Below are positions 32,535 to 45,200 of a stretch of 64,000 bases of DNA, piece after piece. Below the pieces are notes generated by a model. The model did not search any database, had not been told where the DNA came from, and saw only the letters and a list, made by a program, of their open reading frames with translations. Position numbers and translations under genes: made by a program. Every line of letters starts with the position of its first letter. The first letter of the stretch is position 1. The stretch comes from Channallabes apus. Taxonomy: Eukaryota > Chordata > Actinopteri > Siluriformes > Clariidae. The stretch covers positions 1,231,001 to 1,295,000 of the forward strand of contig CM060109.1 in assembly GCA_030522415.1 (NCBI GenBank). The letters are read 5' to 3'.

Positions 32535-33690
32535 TAAACAGATGAATAGATGTTATCTCAGCTCTTCCGCTGTAATCTGTTTGCTTTTGCCAAGGTTCTC
32601 GTCTGCGTTAATCTTCATCATTCACTGACTGCTTGTGTTCAGTCTAAACACTCTGTACACATCATTCATTCATTTAGTTAAAGGTCATTTAAATGAAGTA
32701 GCAACGAGACAAAAACGATAAATTTCCTTAAAAAAAGAAAAAACGCTACATTTCATTGTGTTACATCTAACTCTAATGTGTTTACCTCATAAGGAATGTA
32801 ATTATTGTAAATTATAGTATATTTATCCGCTTTGGGTGAATTTCCTGGTACTTATTGTGCACCACATTGGTTACTAAAGTTCAGCAGGTCTCTAATATGG
32901 TATTTTTGTCCATACTGTACCACAGTAGATACTGTATGTTAGTACACAATACTGGTGTGGTAAAGCACAGGCAGTATCATATTAAATACCCACTGAACTT
33001 TACTAGTACCATGGTATTCACCAAAGTGTTGTATATTATCCTTTGGAGGGAACCATAACAGGTAAAATGGCATTGCAGAAGTTACTGTGTAAATATTACT
33101 GTTGCTATCGTACATAAACATGTGTAACATATTTTCTATGGTATCTCCATCAATGTTCCACACAAGGGTGTGTACTAAAGTATGTGACATGGTAGAATCA
33201 TGTACCATAGTGTAGTACATGTTCTATATCAGTGAATAAGTCCAAAAAATGATATGCTATATGCCATCGTAAATTTTCTTATGTGTTGTGTTTTCATTCA
33301 ATGTTATGTTAACTGTATTCATTGGATTTTAAGATATTTCAATGTTCTGTTTGTGCACTGTAAGTAAAACCTTATTGTGCAAAATGTATAGTTTTTGTGA
33401 TAGCTCCCATGTATCCGAGGGATTTCATGCCAGTGTCAGGCCTTTGTCAGCATTACAGATAATGTGTGTTTGTTTAATTTGGGCAGGAGGAAACATAGAC
33501 AGTTAGAATTAGATAGTGCAGACAGTAAAAGTACCAGTGCTGACATTTAAACTTCATAATCCTTGTTGTCCACTGAGAATTTATCAACATATTTTATGAA
33601 AACTATGCTTGTCTGTGATGCTTAATTAAACAAAATATTTGTTCTTTTTAACAGGTAAAATGCAGGTTTTTCAGGACCTGAAAGAGCTGT
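32535..33690. other. Intergenic or intron-like, nothing else recognised
   Basis: A/T-rich with scattered TACCATGGTA-like motifs (32900-33210). If the promoter-like patch is real, this could be its first intron. The acceptor at 33653 is followed by a 16-codon ATG frame that runs into Rex1 LINE sequence. Confidence 0.4.
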
Positions 33691-36112
33691 CTAACCAAAA
33701 CAAAGGCTGAAACAGGAAGTTCCGGTCGGTGGCCGCACTCGATGACACAGACTGAGACATGTTCAGAAACAGCTCCAATGATGACGTCAGCGTGTTTACG
33801 GAAGTGGTTGTGGGATTTATCGGGAAGCTAGCGGATGATACCGTGGAAAAAAAGACTATCAGAATGTTTCCCAACCAGAAGCCGTGGGTGGATAAAACCA
33901 TCCGCGACGCTCTGAGATCTCGCACCGCTGCCTACAACACGGGACTTGCGTCGGGGGACATGGAACCATACAAGCCTGCGTCATACAACGTCCAGAAGGC
34001 GAAGCAGCACTATGGGAGAAAGCTAGAGTCACAGCTCCAACAGAGTCACTCTAGGAGCCTGTGGCAGGGACTAAGAACAATCACGGACTATAAAGCACCA
34101 ACATCCGGTATGATGAACGCGGACGTGACTCTGGCAGACGAGCTGAACACCTTCTATGCTCGCTTCGAGGCTGCAGCTAAAGACGCTAACGATGCTAATG
34201 CTAACGGTGCTAATGCTAGCAGCGCTAACGGCTGCAGACAGGAAGACACTGCCAGCACCGGGAACGCGCTCATCATCACCGAGCACGACGTGAGGAGAGC
34301 CTTCAGGAGAGTGAACACCAGGAAAGCAGCAGGACCAGAAGGTATCTCAGGCCATATCCTCAGAGCTTGCGCAGACCAGCTAGCACCTGTGTTCACTGAG
34401 ATATTCAACATCTCTTTTTTCTCAGTCGGTGATCCCCGCATGCTTCAAGGAGTCCATCATTGTTCCTGTCCCAAAGAAACCCCATTCTGCTTCTCTCAAT
34501 GACTATCGCCCTGTAGCCCTCACCTCAGTAGTGATGAAGTGTTTTGAACGCCTGGTCAGAGACTTCATCATTTCATCTCTACCAGACGCACTGGACCCTC
34601 TACAGTTCGCTTACCGTCCAAATCGTTCTACTGACGATGCCATCTCTCATCTCCTCCACACATCACTTACTCACTTGGACTCTAGAAGGGGGAATTGTGT
34701 TAAAATGCTCTTCATCGACTACAGCTCTGCATTCAATACCATAATTCCCTCCACACTCACCACCAAGCTGGAGCACCTGGGACTCAGCTCATCTATGTGT
34801 CAGTGGATTTCCAACTTCCTAACTGGCAGACCACAGGCAGTAAGGATGTGCGGACATGTCTCAGCCTCCACAACTCTCAGCACTGGAGCCCCCCAGGGGT
34901 GTGTTCTGAGCCCCCTGCTGTACTCTTTGTACACATATGACTGTGTGGCCACTACCAGCTCCACCACCATCATTAAGTTTGCTGACGATACCGTCGTGGT
35001 GGGCCTGATCTCTGATAACAACGAGACGGCCTACCTGAAGGAGATTAGGATTCTGGAGAACTGGTGCCAGAGGAACAACCTCCTTCTAAACGTCAGTAAG
35101 ACAAAGGAGTTGATAGTGGACTTCAGCACTAAGCAGGAGAGGACCTACCAGACCCCCATCATCAATGACAGCCCAGTGGAGAGAGTGGACAGCTTCAAAT
35201 ACCTCGGTGTTCACATCACACACGACCTATCATGGTCCTGTCACATCAACACCATGGTGAAAAAGGCCCGACAGCGTCTCTACCACCTCAGGCGCTTGAG
35301 AGACTTCCGACTGCCCTCCAAGGTGCTCAGGAACTTTTACTCCTGCACCATAGAGAGCATCCTGACGGGAAACATCTCAACCTGGTTCGGGAACAGCACC
35401 ATGCAGGACAGACGAGCTCTACAGAGGGTGGTGCGATCAGCTGAGCGCATCATCCGCACCGAGCTCCCTGACCTGCACTCGATCTACAGCATGAGGTGCT
35501 GGACCAAGGCCAGGAAGATCGTGAAGGACCTCAGCCATCCAAACAATGGACTGTTCTCTCTGTTGAGGTCAGGAAAGCGATTCCGCTCCCTGAAGGCCAA
35601 CACAGAGAGACTGAGGAGGAGCTTCTTTGAGGCGATACGGTCTCTCAATCACACCACCACACAGTACTGACCCACACATATGGTTTTTACACACACTCTG
35701 GACTTTCTGGACATTCGTTTACACTAGTGACCACTGCACAACTACACTTCGTGGTCATCAAACCACTCAAATCACTATCACAAGTCACTTTAAATAAATC
35801 ACTTTAAGCATATTCGCACTGCACAAGACACTTTAAACATGTGGATTGCACAACCCTGGACATTACCATACTTTTCTATATTCTATATTGTGTATTGTTG
35901 TACAGTTATTTTATCTTATTATACAGTTATTTTTATTTTTTTATTTTATTCTTTCCTAGTTAAATTCACCCTCTATTTTATTTTTCATATTTATTTCCTA
36001 TTCCAATTCATAGTCTTTTATTTTAAGGTCACGAGCAGTTGTCTAAGCATTTCACTGCATATCGTACTGTGTATGACTGTGTATGTGACGAATAAAATTT
36101 GAATTAGAATTT
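33690..36112 (+). mobile_element. Rex1-type LINE, 5'-truncated, copy 1
   Basis: Contains the linker after the endonuclease, the whole reverse transcriptase and a 3' UTR with GCATTTCACTGCATATCGTACTG...GACGAATAAAATTTGAATTAG, also seen at 16720 and 50511. The endonuclease is absent, as is usual for LINEs copied incompletely from the 3' end. Confidence 0.85.
33700..35670 (+). pseudogene. Rex1-type LINE reverse transcriptase, one main frameshift
   Basis: 33759-34502 encodes the pre-RT region (MFPNQKPWVDKTIRDALRSR, VNTRKAAGPEGISGHILRAC). A T-run slip at about 34415-34425 shifts frame, and 34429-35670 continues [77 protein letters not shown], the active site [38 protein letters not shown] and the C-terminal [14 protein letters not shown] block. 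Just upstream, a Trp codon appears as TGA (LDDTD-stop-DMF). The palm motifs are intact. The family call rests on FADDTVVVG and [11 protein letters not shown], typical of fish Rex1/Babar elements. Confidence 0.82.
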
Positions 36113-37084
36113 TTGAAAAGTCCTCCTGCGCCGGAACCACGAATTGTTTTCCCAAACTGAATCTTCACTTAAATCTTTCCTTCTCAACCCAAACAGCCAA
36201 CTCGTACACACGGGTTACCATAGAATGGCAGGGAAGTAGATTACTGACCTGCAAAGGTATTTTCTTTGTACAAGGATATTTAGAATCATGGAGAAGGAAG
36301 GATTTTTCAGGATTTTACATTTAATGAGATGAAAAGACAAAGATGGGAAAAGATAATGTAAGAAAGGGGGAGACTGACAGTGGTTTCTCAAGTCTGTATT
36401 TTTTTTTGTTCTTCTTGTTCTTTATAGTTTTTTTTTTTTTTTTATTATTTTTTTGCACTAATGCTACCCTTTGTCAAAAAAAGAACAATTAGAAATGTCT
36501 ACTCATCTGATTATTATTACTATTATTTTTGTATCCATGCGTATATTTATCTCTTTTATCTTTCTGGTGAAAAATCTGTAAGACACTCTGGTGGCCCCAT
36601 TCATTTTAAACATTCATTCTTCCGTAAAAGGAGAAGGCAAAACTATTAAATATGCTTTTTTTTGTATCTATGATTAGCATTTATTTTTAGCATTTAGCAT
36701 TCAGTTTTTTGCCATGTTATTGTTGCCAAGAGTTTTTTTTTCGATATTTCTTTAAAATATAATAATTTATGCATGCTTTATTAAGAAAAGTGAATAATGT
36801 ATAGTGAGAAGTAAAATAAATTAATGAGTGTGGAGGTTGTAACAATTAATTGCAATTTCAATTAAAAGTGTTTCAGCTGAATAATTGAAGTTAGTCTTAT
36901 TATTTAATAACCACAAACCAAGTTTTGGATATAACCATGCCATTACATTATCAAGTTATGCCTCAGTACTAAACATGTTTGCAATTGAGATTTTTTTTTC
37001 TTAAGCTATGAAACACATTAAAATTAGCATTCACCTTACAGTTGCTATAATTTAATGATAATCATAAGCAAAAAATGTAAAACA
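36113..37084. other. Intergenic, A/T-rich, nothing recognised
   Basis: Only homopolymer and TTATT-rich tracts. Confidence 0.55.
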
Positions 37085-37095
37085 AAGGATTCACA

Positions 37096-37185
37096 TTTAT
37101 TACATTTTCACCCAGAACGGGATTCGAACCAGGGTCTGGACGATTTTATGCTATTATTTAAGCCACGCTACACCACGTGGAAAAT
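37096..37185 (-). repeat. tRNA-like SINE fragment
   Basis: Minus-strand CCACGTGGTGTAGCGTGGCTTAAATAATAGC...GACCCTGGTTCGAATCCCG carries an A-box-like head and a good B box. The anticodon region does not fold well. Confidence 0.45.
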
Positions 37186-37231
37186 GCTTCAATTTGATTG
37201 GCGGTCACTGAGTGTCAGCTATTCACGGCTG

Positions 37232-37743
37232 GCCGCCGCGGATGATCGAATGATCGCTTGAACAGTGGCTCCGTGGGATGTTCAAGGCTTTGGAAATCTT
37301 TTTGTAGCCTAAGCCTGCTTTAAATTTCTCAATAACTTTATCCCTGTCCTCTGGTGTGTTCTTTGGACGTCATGGTGTTGTTGCTTCCAATATTCTCTTA
37401 GACAACCTCTGAGGCCGTCACAGAGCAGCTGTATTTGTACTGACATTAGATTACACACAGGTGCACTCTATTTAGTCATTAGCACTCATCAGGAAATGTC
37501 TATGGGCAACTGACTGCACTCAGCCCAAAGGGGTCTCAATAATTACGCACACATCTCTATTTGCAGTTATTTATTTGTAAAAAATGTTTGGAATCATGTA
37601 TGATTTTCGTTCCACTTCTCACGTGTACACCACTTTGTATTGGTCTTTCATATGGAATTCCAATAAAATTGATTCATGTTTGTGGCTGTAATGTGACAAA
37701 ATGTGGAAAAGTTCAAGGGGCCGAATACTTTTGCAAGCCACTG
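37232..37743 (-). mobile_element. Third Tc1-like element, truncated to one end
   Basis: The right end, minus strand, CAGTGGCTTGCAAAAGTATTCGGCCCCTTGAAC abuts TA at 37744-37745. About 370 bp inside is the transposase start (MTSKEHTRGQ, then KVIEKFKAGLGYKKISKALN and NIPRS), with two 1-bp shifts. Homology stops near 37232, inside the first helix-turn-helix. The other end is lost. Confidence 0.8.
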
Positions 37744-37745
37744 TA

Positions 37746-38700
37746 ATTACTATATAATACAGTAATAATATATATGAACAAACAGTGGCACAAAATGCAC
37801 ACAAACACTCTGTAACACACAGTAGAACACGATAACTCACTACAGCACACTATACAACACCAATAAACCTGTTATGGAAATTTGTAGTACACAACAAATC
37901 TTACAGACATAAAATATACTTACTCTAAAATCCTAAATTACAGTGTTACGGTGGTTTTAGGGTAAATTTCTACTGTATGCCTGTAAGAGTGTGTTATTCT
38001 GAGTGGTGGTGTTGTGTAATCCATCACACATTCCATCGCACCCACCCGCTCCCGCTATATATCACTCTTTGTTCATCCACTGCCTGCTTAGAATAATTTT
38101 CTTCCCGACCCGACTGCTCCCGCTAAAGGTCTATGTGTTTCCAGAATCTCACATTTAAACCGAAAAAAAGGGATAACAAAAAAAACTGTAGGTTGTACAA
38201 CAATATATTTTATTTTCATTCTTCTTGTCAAGAATGGTTAATATGGAAAAAGTGTTGCAGGGGGGGGACAAATGTAGAAACAATATACAAAATTGTAGCA
38301 ATTTATAATTTTTATTCAAAATATAAATGTGACATTTTTTGTCAACATGGTAGCTTAGGAAAGGTGTAGCTGAAAACAAAAATTACATCTACCAGATATG
38401 CTGTTCAGAAAGGACGTCGGGAACGGTGTATTATTAGACCGCCCACTCCCGTCCAAATTACACCAGTTTCCAACCGCTACCGCATTTTGTTTGTAAATTT
38501 ATTCCCGTGCCGCAAAAAATCTTGTTGGGTCCCGCGGTCTCCCTCTCTCAGACCTCTAAACTGCAGTGTTGCAGTTAATTAATGTGTTTAAGTAAAAGAT
38601 AAGTGATGACTCCACATATGTTAACACCACAGTATGTTAATACATTCACATAAATATTATTAAATATATTTATAAATCTTGTACTTAAAGGTGAGCTGGT
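37746..38700. other. Intergenic with hAT-like GC-rich motifs
   Basis: 38040-38130 and 38430-38540 contain reiterated CCCGCTCCCGC / CCGCCCACTCCCGTCC segments resembling subterminal parts of fish hAT elements. No transposase coding found. Confidence 0.35.
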
Positions 38701-38713
38701 GTCTGAAGGCGTA

Positions 38714-38714
<1 letters not shown>

Positions 38715-38774
<60 letters not shown>
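38715..38774. repeat. (CA)n microsatellite
   Basis: About thirty uninterrupted CA units. Confidence 0.98.
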
Positions 38775-38776
<2 letters not shown>

Positions 38777-38779
38777 GAG

Positions 38780-40430
38780 CTACAGGGATATTCTCAGAAG
38801 TGCTATAATATTTTTGCTGCTTCACTTTACTGTCCAAACTATGGGTTGGATTCATTCAGCTGCTGAGTAGTGAAAAAAAAAAAAAAAAAACTAAAACAGA
38901 TGCTGCTCCTTCAGATTTCCAAGCTAAACACACTGCAAACCTGATTATGCTGAAATTGAGCCCAGTTTAAAAATTTTCATTTAATTATGGAGCATAGGAG
39001 GAGCGTTCCAGTGAATCAGTACTTACTATTCTAGACTCGTTCTTTCTCTCTTTTTTCCCTCCACAGCTCTCATTCTCCTTAGAGAGGACTTAATCTTGCA
39101 GATCACTTGCAGTAATGAATATATTTATGTAACGGATCACTCACTTGTTATGCTTCCTGTACAGCTCAAACGAAGAAATTAAAATAGGATGAAAACAAAG
39201 AGCTTACTCAAACACTTCAATAATACCACAGGGTTAGCGAGGGAGTTCAACTTGACACAAGTTTTTGGTAGTGATCATAGTTTGAAAATCCATTCCTGGC
39301 CTAAATAAACTTCAGTAAAGTGACTTAAATTTTTTTATATTTTTAATGTGCTTTGTTTCTGTAATAGCAGCTCATTAACAGGTCCACATAAAACCATGCA
39401 ATCATTCATAAGGCGAAGTTTATGTAAATATATTAAGAAAGACTCCAGTCAACAACTTCTGCATGTAAAGATATCACGCATTCAGTACAACAGTACAGCC
39501 TCGAGTGCGATATTGATTTATATATAACGGTTCGACAAACACCATTTATTATCAACAGATTATGATATGTTTCTTTATTTAACCAGTTATTTTGGATTGA
39601 TTTGATTGGTTTGGATTAAGGATATCACACATATCCTTTTGCACCTGGTGGAACTAACTAACTGTGATTGGCAGAGGTGGCGACCCAGTTAGACTCAGAG
39701 TTAGTGTAATTAACAGGAGGAGAGAGTAGTTTTAAACTCTTAGCCGAAAGGTAAAGAGAATAAACCATGGAAGTGGTGGACAGTCCTGAGAAACTTACCA
39801 GTAAAAAAATTACTTTATATTTTCACTTATTCCACCTTAGAATTCCAAGTAAAAAAAAGAAAAAGTATGCTAAGTATGTTAAATTCTAGTATGCCAATGC
39901 ATACTTAAGTGTACTTCCTCCAGACTAATGACCTAGTAGACTTGAAGTTTGCTATTTTGGAATAACTAATTTTGTACTAAGTGCATTTAAGTTGGTATTA
40001 AATTGTACAAAACACAATTTTAAGTGTATTAAGTATACTTTTATGTTACATTTAAAGTATATGGCTGTGTGTGTACTAATGTACATACCTGACAGTAATT
40101 AATTAAATGTAAGTATATATTTAATGTATTATTAGTACATTACAGCAATTTTTACTGTATTACCAATACATGATTAATAAACTATGAGTATATTCTTATC
40201 GCAGCAGTAGCTGTTATACTTCTGACCAACTCCAAATTCTAAAAAAAAAGTACACTTTGTGGGTAAAACAAATATACTTTATTGTATCATACAGTACATA
40301 CAACCTTCTATACAGTATTGCCAGTGTTACCAGTACACTAAAGGTGTTTACAAATAATTGACAAATGCTAAATGCATTTTCTACTGTGGTGGATTTTTTA
40401 TTCTCCCCACACCGAAGTTGCCCTAATTTA
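38780..40430. other. Intergenic; A/T-rich repeat with TATACTTAA motifs
   Basis: 39840-40330 repeats motifs such as TTAAGTGTACTT, AAGTGTATTAAGTATACTT and AGTATACT, suggestive of a miniature element, but ends were not found. No ORF supported. Confidence 0.4.
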
Positions 40431-40448
40431 AAACATTAAACAAATACT

Positions 40449-40675
40449 GTAACTTTAATAAAAGAAATCAAAGAAAGACTTCGGACTACGTGCAGATCTA
40501 GATGAAGTAAGGATAAAGTTTTATTGCAACAATAAAACAAAGTGAGCCAGTCTTGAAAATGCCTAAGATGTGAATCAGAGCATCGCCAAGAACAGACTGA
40601 TCTACTGTGACATAGGTGCCTTCTTTTATACAGTTTTAAAGGGGCGGGACACTCATCTGGCCCCCTCCTTTGCAC
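40449..40675 (-). promoter_or_regulatory. LTR-like promoter and poly(A) module
   Basis: Minus-strand reading: AAAGGAGGGGGCC (purine tract), GGGCGGGG-like GC box before TTTAAAACTGTATAAAAGAAGG (TATA box at 40620-40632), then about 95 bp later GCAATAAAAC (poly(A) signal at 40520-40529), ending GTTACA. This is the U3-R-U5 order of an LTR. No second copy or target duplication is seen, so it could instead be a host promoter. Confidence 0.35.
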
Positions 40676-41040
40676 AATTATTTTTTTGGTTTCTTATCTA
40701 ATTTTTCAACCATTAAAGTTACATTTATGTTCTATAATTTTTCTATGTCATATACCTCGTCATCTGACTCCACCTCTTATCAATTTTTTCCTTCCAATAT
40801 AACTTATTTTTCTTACAAATTAGTTTCCATTATCTTTTCACTTTTTTTGTTCAACTTAAAAAATATTGGGGTGGCGCTTACGTTGGCTATAAATTCTTGG
40901 TGCTTCTGCTTTACTCTACAATTTTCAAGAGACAGGCCATGGGTATGCATCTTCTACATATTATTTTTATTATTTGTCTAAGTTTGTGAATTTTATTATA
41001 TTTACTTATTTTTTATTCTTCTATTTTTATTCTTATAGCT

Positions 41041-41481
41041 AATTGCATTTGCACGAATGATCACCACGTCGCTTTGGACGACTCGGACAGCCAGAACAGT
41101 CCGGCTCACAGTCCTACTGACTACACTCCTACTGAACCTGTGATGGACCGGGCCTCGGGGAGTTTTACTGAGGATGAGCCCAAGCCATCTGTATCGCTAC
41201 TGCAGTTTCTAGAGGAGACAGGGCTCACTTTTTCCAAGAATGTTGACCCCAAACCGGGTCCTTCTAAGAGACCGCGTCTGGATAGCCCTTATCCATTTTC
41301 TTTTAGGCCTGTACGACCAGAATCTACAACCCCAGCTCCACCAGTCCTAAAACCTGTTTGTCACGTAAGTGTTGGCACCCAGACCGATGTTAAAGTGTCT
41401 GTTGGTATCCAAACAGATTTTCCTTTCGCACCTGTGCCAAATCCAAATCACGGCATTTCTGTTTCTATTTCCTTTCACTGA
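41041..41481 (+). CDS. Unidentified 140-codon ORF, exon-like
   Basis: The frame opens after TTATTCTTATAG (acceptor-like, ending 41038) and reads DDSDSQNSPAHSPTDYTPTE, LLQFLEETGLTF, PKPGPSKRPRLDSPYPFSF and twin SVG(T/I)QTD motifs near the end, then a stop at 41479-41481 and AATAAA-like signals 190-210 bp later. It is acidic then Pro-rich, with a basic KRPRLD patch that could be a nuclear signal. No ATG starts it in frame, so it would be a last exon or an element-borne fragment. I do not recognise the family. Confidence 0.35.
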   Translation, partial: NCICTNDHHVALDDSDSQNSPAHSPTDYTPTEPVMDRASGSFTEDEPKPSVSLLQFLEETGLTFSKNVDPKPGPSKRPRLDSPYPFSFRPVRPESTTPAPPVLKPVCHVSVGTQTDVKVSVGIQTDFPFAPVPNPNHGISVSISFH

Positions 41482-42080
41482 TTTTTAAATTGGTGTTGTC
41501 CTTCCTCACAGGAGGTTTTGCTAATTGACTTCTTATGCATTTTATTTTGCTACTGATGCTTACCCAGGCCCCATGTGTTTTTTTTTATACTTGTTATGTT
41601 GGGCCTAATACTTTGTATTGTATAATATTCACTATGTAGATACACATACTATTTTGTGTCTATTTCTTTATTAAACTTATTATTCATAAAGCTGTGTGTG
41701 TCTTTTGGTTATTTAATTTGACATGTTGCTTATGTATCCAATACCTGTTACATCACAGTTAAGATCACCCCATGTCTGAGATTACATCATATCTGGGACT
41801 ACGTCATAACTGCTGATCTTGTGTCGTGTCTAGGGTTACGACATCATGTGCATCTCCTCTCTAAGATGGCTGCTAGTCTAAGGTTTGTTGGGTGCATACT
41901 GTATACTGAACATCACATGATGTCTTTGCTACTATGACATCACATTGTCCTTGGCTCAACTCTGTTCCTCCTACTTCACTTCTATAAGATAAAATTTATA
42001 GTTTTCTTTAATATTACTGCATGGACAAATATATTTAATTAAAATATGCTTACTGTACCTTTGATGGCAAAACTGGCCTG

Positions 42081-42176
42081 TTAGGGTGGGACGGTGTCCA
42101 TCCTACTCAGGAAGGTGCTGCTCTCATTTCCTGTAGTATAGCACATAGTCTCAGAAGAGGTCTAGTTAATCAGTGA
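42081..42176 (+). pseudogene. C-terminus of L2 ORF1, SGNH-esterase type
   Basis: The frame reads LGWDGVHPTQEGAALISCSI and ends LRRGLVNQ, stop TGA at 42174-42176. D-G-V-H-P is the catalytic Asp/His block of SGNH (GDSL) hydrolases, a known ORF1 domain of L2/CR1-type LINEs. The nucleophile Ser region lies beyond the truncated end. Confidence 0.6.
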
Positions 42177-42254
42177 CAATCCAGAGCCCAGGCCAGGGAG
42201 CAGACAGACAGGCTAAACCAACCGTCTGCTAGCTGCATAGAGTCGTCACTCAGG

Positions 42255-45200
42255 GTTCACCATATTGAGATTGTGTCTGTTCCCCGATCTAAGCAAAAAT
42301 ATAGAAAGACTCAGAAAGTCTGTTTCAATAATCTAATTAACATAAAGACCACAAACTCGGATCACACTGAATGCGCAGCCGGCACCTCTGATCTGAAGCT
42401 AGGATTGTTAAATATTAGATCTCTCGCATCAAAAGCAGTTATTGTTAATGAAATTATCACAGATCAGGAGTTTGATATACTCTGTTTAACTGAAACATGG
42501 GTTAAACAGGACGAGTATGTAGCTCTAAATGAAGCTAGTCCTCCTGGATACAGCTACATACACCAGCCTCGGTTAATTGGTAGAGGAGGAGGTGTCGCAG
42601 TTATTCACAATGATAATTTGACTATTGTACAAAAACACGGACACAAATTTAATTCATTTGAAATTCTTTATAGTAACATAAGTGTATTTAAGTATATTAA
42701 GTCAGCTCAGTCGATTCCACTAATTATATTTTGCAGACCTTCAGGGCCGTATTCTGAATTTCTTAGAGAATTTGCAGATTTCATCTCAGACCTGGTCGTT
42801 TCTGTAGACAAAGTGTTAATTGCGAGAGATTTTAATATTCATTTTGAGAATACAGAAGACACTCTGAGAACAGCATTTATGTCCATACTGGACTCAGTAG
42901 GAGTAAATCAGTGTGTAGTAGGACCTACTCATGAAGCAGGTCACACTTTAGACTTAATAATATTCTTCGGATTAAGTATAAGAAATTTATTCACAATTCC
43001 ACAGTCTGAAGTTATCTCAGATCACTATCTTGTCTCAATTTAAGTGCGTCACAATAATGTACGCAAAGCACTGCGCTACCGTATTAAACGTACATTCACA
43101 TCAACTACCACACAGAGTTTTATCAGTAATCTCCCAGAGTTACCAACTTCGATTAGATCACCATCTGACCCCACAGAACTCGATCAGACGACTGAATATT
43201 TAGAGTCGACATTTCGTTGTACCTTAGATAATGTAGCTCCAGTTAAAAGAAAAATTATTAGAGATAAGAAACTCGCTCCCTGGTATAACGATCACACGTG
43301 CACTTTAAAACAGACTGCTCGGAAATTAGAACATAAATGGCATCAAACTAAATTGTTAGTATTTCAAATAGCATGGAAAGAGAGCATCCTGAACTATAGG
43401 AAAGCTCTTAGTGTAGCTCGATCAATTTATCTCTCCACTCTTATAGAAAATAACAAAAATAATCCTAGATTTTTATTTAATGCCGTAGCCAAATTAACCA
43501 GAAGTAAGACCACTGCAGAAATCTCCACAACAACATCATGCAATAGTGAGGACTTCATGAACTTTTTTAATAATAAAATTGTAAATATTAGGCATAAAAT
43601 TTAGGCTTTGAAAGCGAACAATGTAATTGATGCAGATGTTAACCTAGCCAAGTCAGATCGGAACCTATAATACTTTACTCCGCTTGAAGAGAATGAACTA
43701 ATTTCACTCATTTCTTCTGCAAATTCATCAACTTGTATATCAGATCCTATACCGACACATTTTCTTGAACAGATACCAGCAATAACGGAACCGTTGTTGA
43801 GAAAAATTAATTCCTCACTCAGCATTGGTTATGTTCAAAAATCTTTTAAATTAGCAGTTATCAAACCAATAATTAAGAAACCTCCCCTCGACCCCTGTCA
43901 GCTGTCCAATTACAGGCCAATATCAAACCTCCGCTTGATAGTAGCGGAGCAGCTATGCTCATATCTACATAGAAATAGCATACATGAACTGTATCAGTCA
44001 GGATGTAGGCCACAGCACAGAAACAGCACTCGTTAAAGTAGTAAATGACCTCCTATTGGCCTCTGATCAGGGTTGGGTATTTATACTTGTATTACTCGAC
44101 CTCAGTGCAGCTTTTGACAACATTGATCATGCTATTCTTCTTCACAGATTAGAAAATGTAGTAGGAATTAAGGGTATAGCCCTCTCCTGGCTCAGATCCT
44201 ATTTGACCGATCGTTAACAGTATGTGATGTTAAATGGTGATTATTCTGCTCTGTAGTGGAATTTGGCGTTCCGCAGGGTTCAGTTTTAGGCCCACTGCTA
44301 TTTTCCCTTTACATGCTTCCTCTGGGCAACATAATCCGTAAGCATGGTATTAGTTTTCATTGTTTCATTGTTCAGTAGACAAAGGCCAACCCTGCAAGTT
44401 TCCTGAGGCGTCCAGAGAAGGACCAGCTCCACCTCATCTGCCCTCTGCACCTACTGACTCGTCCCTATGCTGAACTCGTCTTCATGTCAATTTAAATAAT
44501 TTCTGTCATATTGAACTTTCACCTGCACAACACACCAGATGTTTTATCATTTCTATCTGTTATCACCCAAATGAGGATTGGTTCCCTGTTGAGTCTGGTT
44601 CCTCTCAAGGTTTCTTCCTAATGCCATCTCACTGAGTTTTTCCTTGCCACCGTCGCCATCACCCTTGGCTTGCTCATCAGAGACATTTCATTCATCATTC
44701 ATTCATCTCATTATTATCTAGACACATTTTTCTCACACATACACACTTTAAATTATTTTCTTTTCTAAAAATGTTTTCATTTTTTTGTAAATTTTCTTTC
44801 ATTTTTGTGAAGCTGCTTTGAGACAATGACCATTGTTAAAAGCGCTATATAAATGAAATTGAATTTAATTGAATTATGCTGATGACACACAGTTATATGT
44901 CTCAGCAAAACCTGATGAGAAAAACCATCTTACTAAAGTTGAGCAATGTGTGTAGGACATAAGAAATTGGATGCTAATTAACTTCCTTCTGCTAAATCCG
45001 GATAAGACAGAAGTTCTAATCATAGGACCGCATACAGCTAGGAGTAAAATTTGAGATCACACCGTAACTTTAGATGGCATTTCTGTTCCATCAAGTGCAA
45101 CAGTAAAATACCTCGGCGTGATTATAGATTCCAGCCTTTCATTTGAAGCTCATGTAGATAATATCACCAGGATAGCATTCTTTCACCTCAGAAATATTGC

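Noticed and set aside
42273..43043. Intact endonuclease gene of host origin
   Set aside because: Clearly the L2 endonuclease: it is followed by the RT region and its GDFN motif is changed to RDFN.
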